Shown: positions 1 through 6,020 of the stretch, piece after piece
Position numbering within the stretch: position 1 is the first letter of the stretch
How the letters are laid out: each line of letters opens with the position of its first letter
Assembly (NCBI GenBank): GCA_020027805.1
Contig: JAHKKQ010000067.1
Coordinates: 1-9,633, forward strand
Reading direction: 5' to 3'
Length of the DNA: 9,633 nucleotides
Origin: Candidatus Dadabacteria bacterium
Lineage (GTDB): Bacteria > Desulfobacterota_D > UBA1144 > Nemesobacterales > UBA2774
The notes under the pieces: generated by a model
What the model saw: only the letters and a program-made list of their open reading frames with translations
Told to the model about the DNA's origin: nothing
The model's database searches: none
Translations under genes and position numbers: made by a program

Positions 1-1
1 G

Positions 2-667
2 TATAGGGACGAGATAACGAAGTCTCATATCGATCATGCTGCCAAGACTAAGGGGTTGATGCTGGAGGTAGGTGCGGGATACGGTCATATCGTTTTAGAG
101 GTTTTAAAAACAGGGGCGCGCGTTATTGCGGTCGAGATTTCTAAGGAGCAGCTCGAAATTATAAAACGCCGGGTTGCTGAGAGCCGGCTTTCCGGACTGG
201 AAACCATAAATGCGGAATTCCCCGAGAAGCTCGACTTGCCTGAGGAAACAGTCGATGGAGTTTTAGTTTCGCGCCTTTTTCATTTTTTCACCGGAAGCAG
301 GATAAGGGAGAGCCTTCGAAAGATTCAAAGCTGGCTGAGGCCCGGGGGGAAGGTTTTTATAGTCACGGACTCTGTCTACAGGACGGTTTTCAATGAGCTT
401 ATTCCGCAATACGAGAAAAACGTCGCCGGCGGGGTTGAGTGGCCCGGCTGGGTGGAGGACGTGCGCAGACTCGTGCCGAAAGGGAGGATCGACCCCGAAA
501 CCCGGCCTTTGGCTGTGAACCTGACGGATCCCGCGATAATACGGTGGGAGCTGGTCTTGGCTGGATTCGAAGTGGAAGTGTCTTCCTTTTTTAAATACGC
601 AGCTGAACCCGATTATGCGAGACTCGACGGTCGGGAGATCACGGGCGCAATAGGAATAAAGGTCTAA
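2..667 (+). CDS. Class I SAM-dependent methyltransferase, 5' end cut by the window edge
   Basis: This is the C-terminal part (221 visible residues) of a Rossmann-fold methyltransferase that would transfer a methyl group from S-adenosylmethionine; the acceptor cannot be told. The frame is open from base 2 with no stop, and the SAM-binding glycine motif (LEVGAGYGHI, visible residues 21-30) comes right after it. The TTG (56) and ATG (59) sit directly in front of that motif, so they would remove the N-terminal helix normally preceding it; the true start is therefore probably left of the window. An acidic residue at the end of strand 2 (VIAVEIS) and a post-motif region (ETVDGVLVSRLFHFF, then a WLRPGG turn) fit the family. 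The C-terminal part has a typical GFEVE strand. It ends with TAA. It is separated from acs by 139 bases, so it is probably a separate unit from acs. Confidence 0.8.
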   Translation, partial: YRDEITKSHIDHAAKTKGLMLEVGAGYGHIVLEVLKTGARVIAVEISKEQLEIIKRRVAESRLSGLETINAEFPEKLDLPEETVDGVLVSRLFHFFTGSRIRESLRKIQSWLRPGGKVFIVTDSVYRTVFNELIPQYEKNVAGGVEWPGWVEDVRRLVPKGRIDPETRPLAVNLTDPAIIRWELVLAGFEVEVSSFFKYAAEPDYARLDGREITGAIGIKV

Positions 668-806
668 GCATTTTTAATTCCATCCGAATTCAACCCGATC
701 GGGCCGCTGATTAAAACCTCTTCATCTAAATCTACTTCAAATCCCCGCCGAATTTTGTTAGTATAAAGTATCTTACTGCTGATGTAATTCTCCTAAGGGG
801 GTCAAT
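668..806 (+). promoter_or_regulatory. Intergenic region carrying the presumed acs promoter
   Basis: This 139-base AT-leaning gap lies between the methyltransferase stop and acs. A TATAAA-like -10 candidate lies at 762-767, but I find no good -35 element at standard spacing, so the exact promoter is not settled. A 10-base palindrome (CCCGATCGGG, 694-703) has no loop and no T-run, so it is not a convincing terminator. The only firm element is the acs ribosome binding site at 795-801 (AAGGGGG), five bases before the ATG. Confidence 0.35.
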
Positions 807-2762
807 ATGGCTGACGTCGAAAAAACTATCGAGGACTTGCTTACCGAAGGCCGCACCTTTACACCCGGCAAAAAACTGAGAAAGAACGCCAACATAAAGA
901 ACGAGTCTGTTTATAAAAAAGCAGCCCGGGACAGGGAAAAATTCTGGGCGAATTTCGCGAAAGAGCTCGACTGGTTCAAGAAGTGGAGAAAGGTGCTCAA
1001 GTGGAAGGTCCCTCATTCCAAGTGGTTTATCGACGGGAAGCTGAACGTCTCATACAACTGTCTCGACAGGCACATAAATACGGCGAGGAAGAATAAGGCT
1101 GCGATAATCTGGGAGGCGGAATCGGGGGAGAGCGTCACTCTTACATACTGGGAGCTCTACAGGGAGGTAAATAAGTTCGCTAACGTGCTCAAGGCGCTCG
1201 GCGTAAACAGGGGTGACAGGATTACGATATACCTCCCGATGATCCCCGAGCTCGCAATAGCCATGCTCGCGTGCGCGAGGATAGGCGCCCCCCACAGCAT
1301 CGTATTCGGAGGGTTCAGCGCGGAGAGCCTGAGGGGCAGGATAAACGATTCCAAGGCGAGGGTGCTCATCACGTCTGACGGCGGTTATAGAAGGGGAGGG
1401 ATAGTGCCCCTCAAAAAGAATTCGGACGACGCGCTTACGGATACGCCGAGCATCGAAAAGGTCGTCGTCGTGAAAAGGGTCGGCGACAAAGCAGAAATCA
1501 AGATGAAGAAAGGAAGGGACCTCTGGTGGCACGAGCTTATGGAGAAGGCGCACTCTTACTGCGAGCCCGAGAAGATGGACAGCGAGGACATGCTCTTCAT
1601 GCTCTATACGAGCGGGACTACCGGAAAGCCCAAGGGCATAGTCCATACCACTGGAGGCTATCTGGTAGGCGTTTATGCGACTACCAAGTGGGTGTTCGAC
1701 TTGAAGGAGGAGGACACGTACTGGTGCACCGCGGACATCGGGTGGGTGACCGGCCACAGCTATGTTATCTACGGCCCTCTGGCTAACGGCGCCACTTCGC
1801 TAATGTACGAAGGCACGCCCGACTATCCGGATATCGGCAGGTTCTGGGCTATAGTGGAAAAATACCGTGTGAATATCTTTTACACCGCCCCTACGGCGAT
1901 AAGGACGTTCATGAGATGGGGCGAGGAGTATCCGAAGAAATACGACCTCAGCTCGCTCCGCATCCTGGGTTCCGTCGGGGAGCCTATAAATCCGGAGGCA
2001 TGGATGTGGTACCACACCCATATCGGAGGAGGCAGGTGTCCCGTAGTCGATACATGGTGGCAGACCGAGACGGGTTCGATACTCATCACCCCCCTGCCCG
2101 GCATCACCAAATTAAAACCGGGCTCGGCCACAAAGCCCTTTCCCGGCATTGTAGCGGACATAGTCGACGAGAGCGGCAAGTCGATAAAGGAGGGTGCGGG
2201 ATACCTCGTGCTGAGGAACCCTTGGCCCTCCATGCTGAGGACGATATACGGCGATCCGAACCGTTATGTCGATGAGTACTGGAGCAGGTTCCCCGGCGTC
2301 TATTTCACGGGGGATGGGGCAAAGAGGGACAAGGGCGGGTACTTCTGGCTCCTCGGGCGCGTGGACGACGTAATGAACGTGGCGGGGCACAGGATAAGCA
2401 CGATGGAAGTGGAGAGCGCCCTCGTCGATCACCATTCGGTCGCAGAAGCCGCCGTAATCGGCAGGCAGGACGAGATCAAGGGGCAGGCCATAGTCGCGTT
2501 CACTACGCTTAAGAAGAGCGCACGGCACGACGACGGCATGATAGAAGAGCTGAGGAACCATGTGGCCAAAAAAATAGGCGCGATTGCGAAGCCGGACGAG
2601 ATAATCTTTACGGCTGAGCTCCCGAAGACGAGGAGCGGGAAGATTATGAGGAGGCTCCTCAGGAACATCGCCGAAGGGTCGGTCCTGGGGGATACGACGA
2701 CACTCGCCGACTCTACAGTCGTTCAGAGCCTCAAAGACCAGTACGAGCACCTTGAGGGCTAA
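807..2762 (+). CDS. acs: Acetyl-CoA synthetase (AMP-forming)
   Basis: This cytoplasmic enzyme activates acetate with ATP and CoA through acetyl-AMP, giving acetyl-CoA for central metabolism. The 651 residues match the usual length of about 650. The N-terminal Acs region is followed by the AMP-binding P-loop (YTSGTTGKPKG, residues 267-277). The acetate-pocket motif is WWQTETG (417-423), whose second tryptophan corresponds to the residue that limits the pocket to acetate in Salmonella Acs. The TGDGA motif is at 501-505 and the hinge GRVDD at 517-521. The C-terminal PKTRSGKIMRR (606-616) holds the catalytic lysine K612, which is the site of regulatory acetylation in characterised homologues. The acetate-pocket tryptophan argues against propionyl- or longer-chain acyl-CoA synthetases. 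The ATG is preceded by a strong Shine-Dalgarno sequence five bases away. The gene is rich in AGG arginine codons and appears monocistronic. Confidence 0.97.
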   Translation: MADVEKTIEDLLTEGRTFTPGKKLRKNANIKNESVYKKAARDREKFWANFAKELDWFKKWRKVLKWKVPHSKWFIDGKLNVSYNCLDRHINTARKNKAAIIWEAESGESVTLTYWELYREVNKFANVLKALGVNRGDRITIYLPMIPELAIAMLACARIGAPHSIVFGGFSAESLRGRINDSKARVLITSDGGYRRGGIVPLKKNSDDALTDTPSIEKVVVVKRVGDKAEIKMKKGRDLWWHELMEKAHSYCEPEKMDSEDMLFMLYTSGTTGKPKGIVHTTGGYLVGVYATTKWVFDLKEEDTYWCTADIGWVTGHSYVIYGPLANGATSLMYEGTPDYPDIGRFWAIVEKYRVNIFYTAPTAIRTFMRWGEEYPKKYDLSSLRILGSVGEPINPEAWMWYHTHIGGGRCPVVDTWWQTETGSILITPLPGITKLKPGSATKPFPGIVADIVDESGKSIKEGAGYLVLRNPWPSMLRTIYGDPNRYVDEYWSRFPGVYFTGDGAKRDKGGYFWLLGRVDDVMNVAGHRISTMEVESALVDHHSVAEAAVIGRQDEIKGQAIVAFTTLKKSARHDDGMIEELRNHVAKKIGAIAKPDEIIFTAELPKTRSGKIMRRLLRNIAEGSVLGDTTTLADSTVVQSLKDQYEHLEG

Positions 2763-2799
2763 ATAATCGCCGTAAATGATTACACAGGGATTAATCCGG

Positions 2800-2834
2800 G
2801 GTGTCCGGACGTGCTGTGCCGGTCTTACGACACC
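2800..2834. repeat. Weak inverted repeat between convergent genes
   Basis: GGTGTC (2800-2805) and GACACC (2829-2834) are complementary across a 23-base loop, inside the 76-base gap between the acs stop and the end of the convergent DUF1232 gene. It could act as a weak bidirectional stop, but the stem is short and neither side has a run of T, so I do not call it a terminator. Confidence 0.2.
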
Positions 2835-2838
2835 TGAA

Positions 2839-3210
2839 TTACGCAATATCGTTTTTCGCCGACGCCAATACGAAACCTATCACGCTTGCGTCATCGAGAA
2901 GCCCCGCCGCGGGCAATATGTCGGGTATCGCGTCGAACGGGTTTACGAAGTAAATGACGGCCCCTGTCCCGAGGAGTAAAGTACTCCATGGTACTTCCCT
3001 GTACTCGCCGCTTATCCAGGCTTTGAGAATCTCTACAAGCGTTGCTGCATCGTTCTTTATTGACGCAATCCTGTTGCTGACTGAATCTATTTTGGCGGAT
3101 GCCGAGCCTATCAGGCCGATTAAGGCCCTTCTGTCGTTTAACAGGGTCCCGGCCTTCGTAACCGCTTCGAGAATATAGCGGTCCAGCCTGATTTGTGAAT
3201 TAATCCGCAT
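2839..3210 (-). CDS. YkvA/DUF1232 family small membrane protein
   Basis: The 123-residue protein carries the DUF1232 (YkvA) signature near its C-terminus: a hydrophobic segment (about residues 76-90) running into NPFDAIPDILPAAGLLDD (90-107), matching the family's N-P-x-D-x-I-P-D then G-x-x-D-D pattern. Members are small inner-membrane proteins of unknown biochemical role, though some are linked to stress or envelope conditions. The first 70 residues are a helical, charged region specific to this homologue. The ATG at 3210 is the only sensible start, because an in-frame TGA lies 18 bases upstream; no strong Shine-Dalgarno sequence is visible. It follows rpmB on the same strand after 54 bases and may be cotranscribed with it. 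Family assignment is firm; function is unknown. Confidence 0.9.
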   Translation of the reverse strand: MRINSQIRLDRYILEAVTKAGTLLNDRRALIGLIGSASAKIDSVSNRIASIKNDAATLVEILKAWISGEYREVPWSTLLLGTGAVIYFVNPFDAIPDILPAAGLLDDASVIGFVLASAKNDIA

Positions 3211-3264
3211 AGAGATTAAATATAATCAGAACCAGTGTGGATTCCAGTATTGATTGATATGGAT

Positions 3265-3504
3265 TTAAAGCAGGTCCTTTATGGTGAGCCCGTTGTCCTT
3301 GAGGAATGCGGAAAGTCCCTTCTTGTTGATCGTCCGGAGGGCGCGCGTCGAAACCCTGATTCTGACATTCCGGTCGAGCTCGGGCACATAGACGTGCTTC
3401 CACTGGAGGTTCGGGTTCTGGCGGCGTTTCACCTTGTTGTTGGCGTGCGAAACGTTGTTCCCCACGAGAGGGCTTTTTCCGGTTATCATGCATTTCTGAG
3501 ACAT
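3265..3504 (-). CDS. rpmB: 50S ribosomal protein L28 (bL28)
   Basis: A component of the large ribosomal subunit, 79 residues long. The N-terminus MSQKCMITGKSP and the following GNNVSHANNKVKRRQNPNLQ match the bL28 pattern (C-x-x-TGK, then GNN-SHA-N--KRR--PNL). The C-terminal half has the usual R-V-S-T-R-A-L-R-T-I-x-K-K-G segment. Only one cysteine is seen (C5), so this is not a zinc-ribbon form. An in-frame GTG exists nine bases upstream, but the Shine-Dalgarno sequence overlaps it, so the ATG at 3504 is the real start. rpmB leads a minus-strand pair with the DUF1232 gene. Confidence 0.97.
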   Translation of the reverse strand: MSQKCMITGKSPLVGNNVSHANNKVKRRQNPNLQWKHVYVPELDRNVRIRVSTRALRTINKKGLSAFLKDNGLTIKDLL

Positions 3505-3509
3505 CGCTA

Positions 3510-3516
3510 TCACCTC
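3510..3516 (-). promoter_or_regulatory. Ribosome binding site that fixes the rpmB start
   Basis: On the minus strand this reads GAGGTGA, five bases before the ATG at 3504. It overlaps an upstream in-frame GTG (3511-3513), which cannot therefore be the start. Confidence 0.85.
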
Positions 3517-3540
3517 ATCTTTTCTTTCAGAAGAACATTA

Positions 3541-3568
3541 ATTATTCCACAGCAATAAATTTTGTAAA
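3541..3568 (-). promoter_or_regulatory. Candidate sigma-70-type promoter of rpmB
   Basis: Reading the minus strand, TTTACA (3563-3568) is followed after 16 bases by AATAAT (3541-3546), giving plausible -35 and -10 elements about 40 bases upstream of the rpmB start in an AT-rich stretch. This is pattern matching only; the sigma factor consensus of this organism is unknown. Confidence 0.45.
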
Positions 3569-3662
3569 CCCATGCCTGCTTTATATGTGCGGCTTCTGGT
3601 TCGACCCGGAATTCTATATTTTGAATGATAAAGAGTGGTTACGCGCATAAATGCCCTCAATC

Positions 3663-3682
3663 CGGCATCCAGCTGCGTGCCG
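3663..3682. repeat. Small stem-loop in the gap upstream of rpmB
   Basis: CGGCA (3663-3667) and TGCCG (3678-3682) form a 5-bp stem with a 10-base loop. On the plus strand it is followed by ATTTTCTT, but no plus-strand gene ends here. The genes on both sides are on the minus strand, and reading that way there is no T-run after the stem. It could be a weak transcript end for the gene at 3734-4537 or may mean nothing. Confidence 0.2.
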
Positions 3683-3733
3683 ATTTTCTTCCTCCGGAAT
3701 GTGGATAATTATAGGACAGCCCGAAACATCTCA

Positions 3734-4537
3734 TCATCTGACGACGCTGATATCCCGCTCCGTATTGTTGAACGCGCCTTCGACGACGTTCCCGTCTTTA
3801 TCCAGGAGCTCGAGCTTTACTGCGTAATCCCCCGTCGTAAGCCCTGTCACGTAAGCGGGTGTCCAGTCGGTAAGGATGATCGACGTGACTTCACCCGTCG
3901 AATCCTTCTTCCTGATCGTGTATTTCGCTTTATAGCCGTCCGGGCCGAGCTCGACGTTGTTTAAATAAAAGTCGAGCATTATCCTATCGGCGCCGGGTCC
4001 GTCATATTTACCCTTGGGCCTGCTGTAGATAATAGTCGGCTTCGATTTGTCGAGCATGAACTCCCCTTCTTTCTTTTCGACATAGAAATTGACGATGTCC
4101 GCGGCCTCGGAGGATTTCACGCTCTCGTGATAGGAGCGGCTCGGAAAGACCACGAGCGTATGGGGACCTTCGCTGAGCGTCCCTATTTCGAACGGTTTCC
4201 CCGATTCGTAATCGGCTAAATAAGGATCGTTATCCAGTATTATATGGGCATGCTGTCCCTGGGCGGAATTCATTATCTCCTTCGCCCTTTCGGTATCGGT
4301 CTGGACCCCGAGCTCGAAGTTCTCCACATCTACGACGACCGAGACATTGGGGTCTTTGAGCACGTCTCCGTCTTTGAGTGAAGCGAACCGTGCTCTTGCC
4401 CCGGGGAAAGCCGTGGAGTTCGCGACGGCTTCGATCTTTACTTCGTCACCGCCCGCTCCGGACGCTGCGGTTGTTTTGACTGCGGAGCCGATCAGAATAG
4501 CTGCAAAAAACAGTAAAATCAGGAGAATTTTATTCAT
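3734..4537 (-). CDS. Secreted protein of unknown function, probably beta-sandwich
   Basis: I do not recognise a named function. The 267-residue product starts with a Sec signal peptide (MNKILLILLFFAAILIGSAV, cleavage probably after the TTAA near residues 22-25) and has no lipobox, so a periplasmic or secreted location is expected. The mature part looks beta-rich. Residues 45-153 contain a SLKDGDVL start, the motif GQHAHIILDNDPY (94-106) and SEGPHTLVVFPSRSYHES (122-139), a pattern I associate with uncharacterised Ig-like exported domains. A second beta-rich half follows, with DFYLNNVELGPDGYKAKYTI (189-208) and a final DYAVKLELLDKDGNVV strand pair. An ATG exists 21 bases upstream, but AAAGGAG (4547-4553) lies between it and the ATG at 4537, so the downstream ATG is preferred. 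Tandem TGA codons end the gene. It stands alone on its strand. Confidence 0.8.
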   Translation of the reverse strand: MNKILLILLFFAAILIGSAVKTTAASGAGGDEVKIEAVANSTAFPGARARFASLKDGDVLKDPNVSVVVDVENFELGVQTDTERAKEIMNSAQGQHAHIILDNDPYLADYESGKPFEIGTLSEGPHTLVVFPSRSYHESVKSSEAADIVNFYVEKKEGEFMLDKSKPTIIYSRPKGKYDGPGADRIMLDFYLNNVELGPDGYKAKYTIRKKDSTGEVTSIILTDWTPAYVTGLTTGDYAVKLELLDKDGNVVEGAFNNTERDISVVR

Positions 4538-4645
4538 GTATTGATGCTCCTTTTGCATTTGATCTCTATATATGTATTCTAATGAATCGGACGCTCGATA
4601 CTAGTAAAATTTTCTTTTAACCGCATCCGACTGTCCGGAGTGACT
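4538..4645. promoter_or_regulatory. Divergent intergenic region
   Basis: The secreted-protein gene (minus) and the Trm112-like gene (plus) diverge from these 108 bases, so promoters for both should be here. The stretch is AT-rich (around 4565-4582 and 4600-4620), but I cannot assign -35/-10 pairs with confidence. Ribosome binding sites are clear: AAAGGAG for the minus gene (4547-4553) and GGAG (4637-4640) for the plus gene. Confidence 0.4.
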
Positions 4646-4912
4646 ATGATCGATAAGGAGTTGCTTGACATAATCGCCTGTCCCGAAACGAAGCAGGACC
4701 TGGTCCTTGCGGAGCCCGGGCTGATTGAAAGAATTAATCTGCTCATCGAGAAGGGAGAGGTGATGAACAGGTCGAAGCAGAAGGTTTCCGAAAAGATCGA
4801 CGGCGGGTTAATACAAAAAGTAGACCGTAAATACCTTTATCCGATAAGGGATCATATCCCGATACTCTTGATCGACGAGTCTATTCCTCTCGAAGCCCTC
4901 AATAACTCTTAA
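4646..4912 (+). CDS. Trm112-like small protein (UPF0434/YcaR-type)
   Basis: The 88-residue protein has the ends of the Trm112 fold: an N-terminal LLDIIACPETKQDL (residues 7-20) and a C-terminal KYLYPIRDHIPILLIDES (62-79), which matches the family's Y-P-I-x-x-G-I-P-x-L-L pattern. Eukaryotic and archaeal Trm112 activates methyltransferases; bacterial members are mostly uncharacterised. The middle (about residues 24-58) is longer than in the usual members of roughly 60 residues, and is charged and helical. Only one cysteine (C12) is present, so a zinc knuckle is unlikely. An in-frame GTG six bases upstream lies inside the ribosome binding region; GGAG sits five bases before the ATG, which is preferred. 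The last 14 bases overlap the end of the convergent DUF3299 gene. Confidence 0.82.
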   Translation: MIDKELLDIIACPETKQDLVLAEPGLIERINLLIEKGEVMNRSKQKVSEKIDGGLIQKVDRKYLYPIRDHIPILLIDESIPLEALNNS

Positions 4913-5417
4913 CTACCTCGACCCCGTCGGCCGTCATCGAGTATATTCCGCCCACGAGGTTTTCATTGACTACCTCAAGCCTGCCTGTGACCCTGAGCGG
5001 GATGTCGGTCAGGTATTTCGTGCTTTTCCCTTCCGGCATCTCCACGTATATGAATTCGTTTACCCTCGGCAATACCCCGAAGCAGCACCCCATCTGGTTA
5101 TTGAGGAGCATGAAGCTCTTGACTACGCCCGAATCGAAATCGATTGGGAGCATGAATCCTGTAATATTGACGGTTTTCCCGTTGAGCTCCTTTACCTTTT
5201 CGGGGATCCTCTCGTCCCTTTCGTAGTCGAAGCCTCCGAGAAAATCGAAGTCGACCTTTGTCGCGCCGTTTTCGGTCTCCAGAGCATTTACGGCGGAATA
5301 ATCGAAGCTGGGCTTGGGTCTGTAATGGATACCGAGTATGGGCACGAACAAAATACAACAGACGACGAGGGCTTTGGTTATAATCCTGTTCCAGTTGATT
5401 TTTTTCCTGTCGTTCAA
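4899..5417 (-). CDS. Membrane-anchored DUF3299 protein
   Basis: The 172-residue product has one N-terminal membrane segment (about residues 12-31) after a short basic N-terminus, so the rest should face the periplasm. The domain shows the DUF3299 pattern: LNGKTVNITGFMLPIDFD (78-95), then NNQMGCCFGVLPRVNEFIYV (106-125) with the paired cysteines C111 and C112, and PLRVTGRLEV (140-149). The biochemical role of DUF3299 is not known to me. Members often sit next to MacB/FtsX-type ABC transporters, as here, and the conserved cysteines could bind metal or be redox active (inference). The start is a TTG, supported by AGGGGAG seven bases upstream and by an in-frame TAG just behind it; no nearby ATG exists. 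It is the last gene of the minus-strand run and overlaps the Trm112-like gene by 14 bases. Confidence 0.87.
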   Translation of the reverse strand: MNDRKKINWNRIITKALVVCCILFVPILGIHYRPKPSFDYSAVNALETENGATKVDFDFLGGFDYERDERIPEKVKELNGKTVNITGFMLPIDFDSGVVKSFMLLNNQMGCCFGVLPRVNEFIYVEMPEGKSTKYLTDIPLRVTGRLEVVNENLVGGIYSMTADGVEVVKSY

Positions 5418-5424
5418 TCGATCG

Positions 5425-5431
5425 CTCCCCT
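5425..5431 (-). promoter_or_regulatory. Strong ribosome binding site deciding a TTG start
   Basis: On the minus strand this reads AGGGGAG, seven bases before TTG at 5417. It is what makes the rare start codon of the DUF3299 gene credible. Confidence 0.8.
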
Positions 5432-5475
5432 ATAAGAATACATATCGTTTTCGGTCTCAACAAGAATAATCTCGA

Positions 5476-5973
5476 CTACTCATTCCCTTCCGGGAACCGG
5501 AAACCGACATTCCTGAAAGTCTGTCCTTTAATATTTACGGCTGAAATAACCGCGTCGAATTTCCGCACACCCTTTAATTTATCGGATTGAACCGCGAATT
5601 CGGAAGTGTCCCCCGCCGTCTCGCCCGTGAGAACGTTCGATACGGCCTTTAATGTTAATGCATATTCGGATCTCTCCGCTCCCCTCCCCGGTGGGACACT
5701 CTCATCAATTATGATTTCTATATACTCCTGTCCGATGCGCACAGCGTTCTCGGCTTCTCCGTCGAGAATATATCCGGTCAGTGATCCCGCTCCGGGATCG
5801 AGAACTAGCTCCAGGTGTGCGAATTCCTCTCCAAGCACGACAAGCGTCCCACCGTGAGGCGCCGTATGTTCGTGCTGATGCCCGTGGTCATGCGCGTCCC
5901 GAGCTTGATCCGCCGCGCGAAGAGCGGAAACTGAGAGAACCAGCGCTAAGAATGCGGCAATGATTATTTTCAT
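5476..5973 (-). CDS. Histidine-rich exported protein, likely periplasmic metal binder
   Basis: A 165-residue protein with a clear Sec signal peptide (MKIIIAAFLALVLSVSALRA, cleavage near residues 20-21). The mature N-terminus is a histidine tail, HDHGHQHEHTAPHGG (28-42), with six histidines in 13 residues, followed by TLVVLGEEFAHLELVLDP, which adds H53. The rest is predicted beta-rich with many acidic residues. Such tails bind zinc, copper, nickel or cobalt; here the neighbouring ABC-3 permease makes zinc the best guess. It is not the DUF2796 type as far as I can tell, although it may play the same role. I do not recognise a named family. The ATG is preceded by GGGGGAAG at about six bases. It follows the FtsX permease by 47 bases and precedes the DUF3299 gene by 58. 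Confidence 0.82.
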   Translation of the reverse strand: MKIIIAAFLALVLSVSALRAADQARDAHDHGHQHEHTAPHGGTLVVLGEEFAHLELVLDPGAGSLTGYILDGEAENAVRIGQEYIEIIIDESVPPGRGAERSEYALTLKAVSNVLTGETAGDTSEFAVQSDKLKGVRKFDAVISAVNIKGQTFRNVGFRFPEGNE

Positions 5974-6020
5974 ATTAACTTCCCCCGATCAGCCGTTACA
6001 TTTGATGATCTTGTTTCTCT

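Noticed and set aside
1050..1757. Long minus-strand open frame of 235 codons inside acs
   Set aside because: It lies fully antisense to a well-supported acs, has no recognisable domain and has the arginine/proline/histidine-rich composition typical of a shadow frame.
2112..2846. Minus-strand open frame of 244 codons covering the acs 3' end
   Set aside because: It is antisense to conserved Acs C-terminal motifs, shows no family features and runs into the end of the DUF1232 gene.
3590..3615. GGTTCGAC sequence resembling the T-loop of a tRNA
   Set aside because: The flanking bases do not form the 5-bp T-stem, and no acceptor, D or anticodon arm can be folded around it on either strand.
3708..3713. 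Perfect TATAAT on the minus strand downstream of the secreted-protein gene
   Set aside because: The hexamer 17 bases upstream (TGATGA) is a poor -35 and includes the stop codon of the preceding gene; a better candidate promoter lies closer to rpmB.
3635..3964. Plus-strand open frame of 109 codons starting in the gap upstream of rpmB
   Set aside because: Most of it is antisense to the secreted-protein gene, it lacks a good ribosome binding site, and its product has no coherent features.
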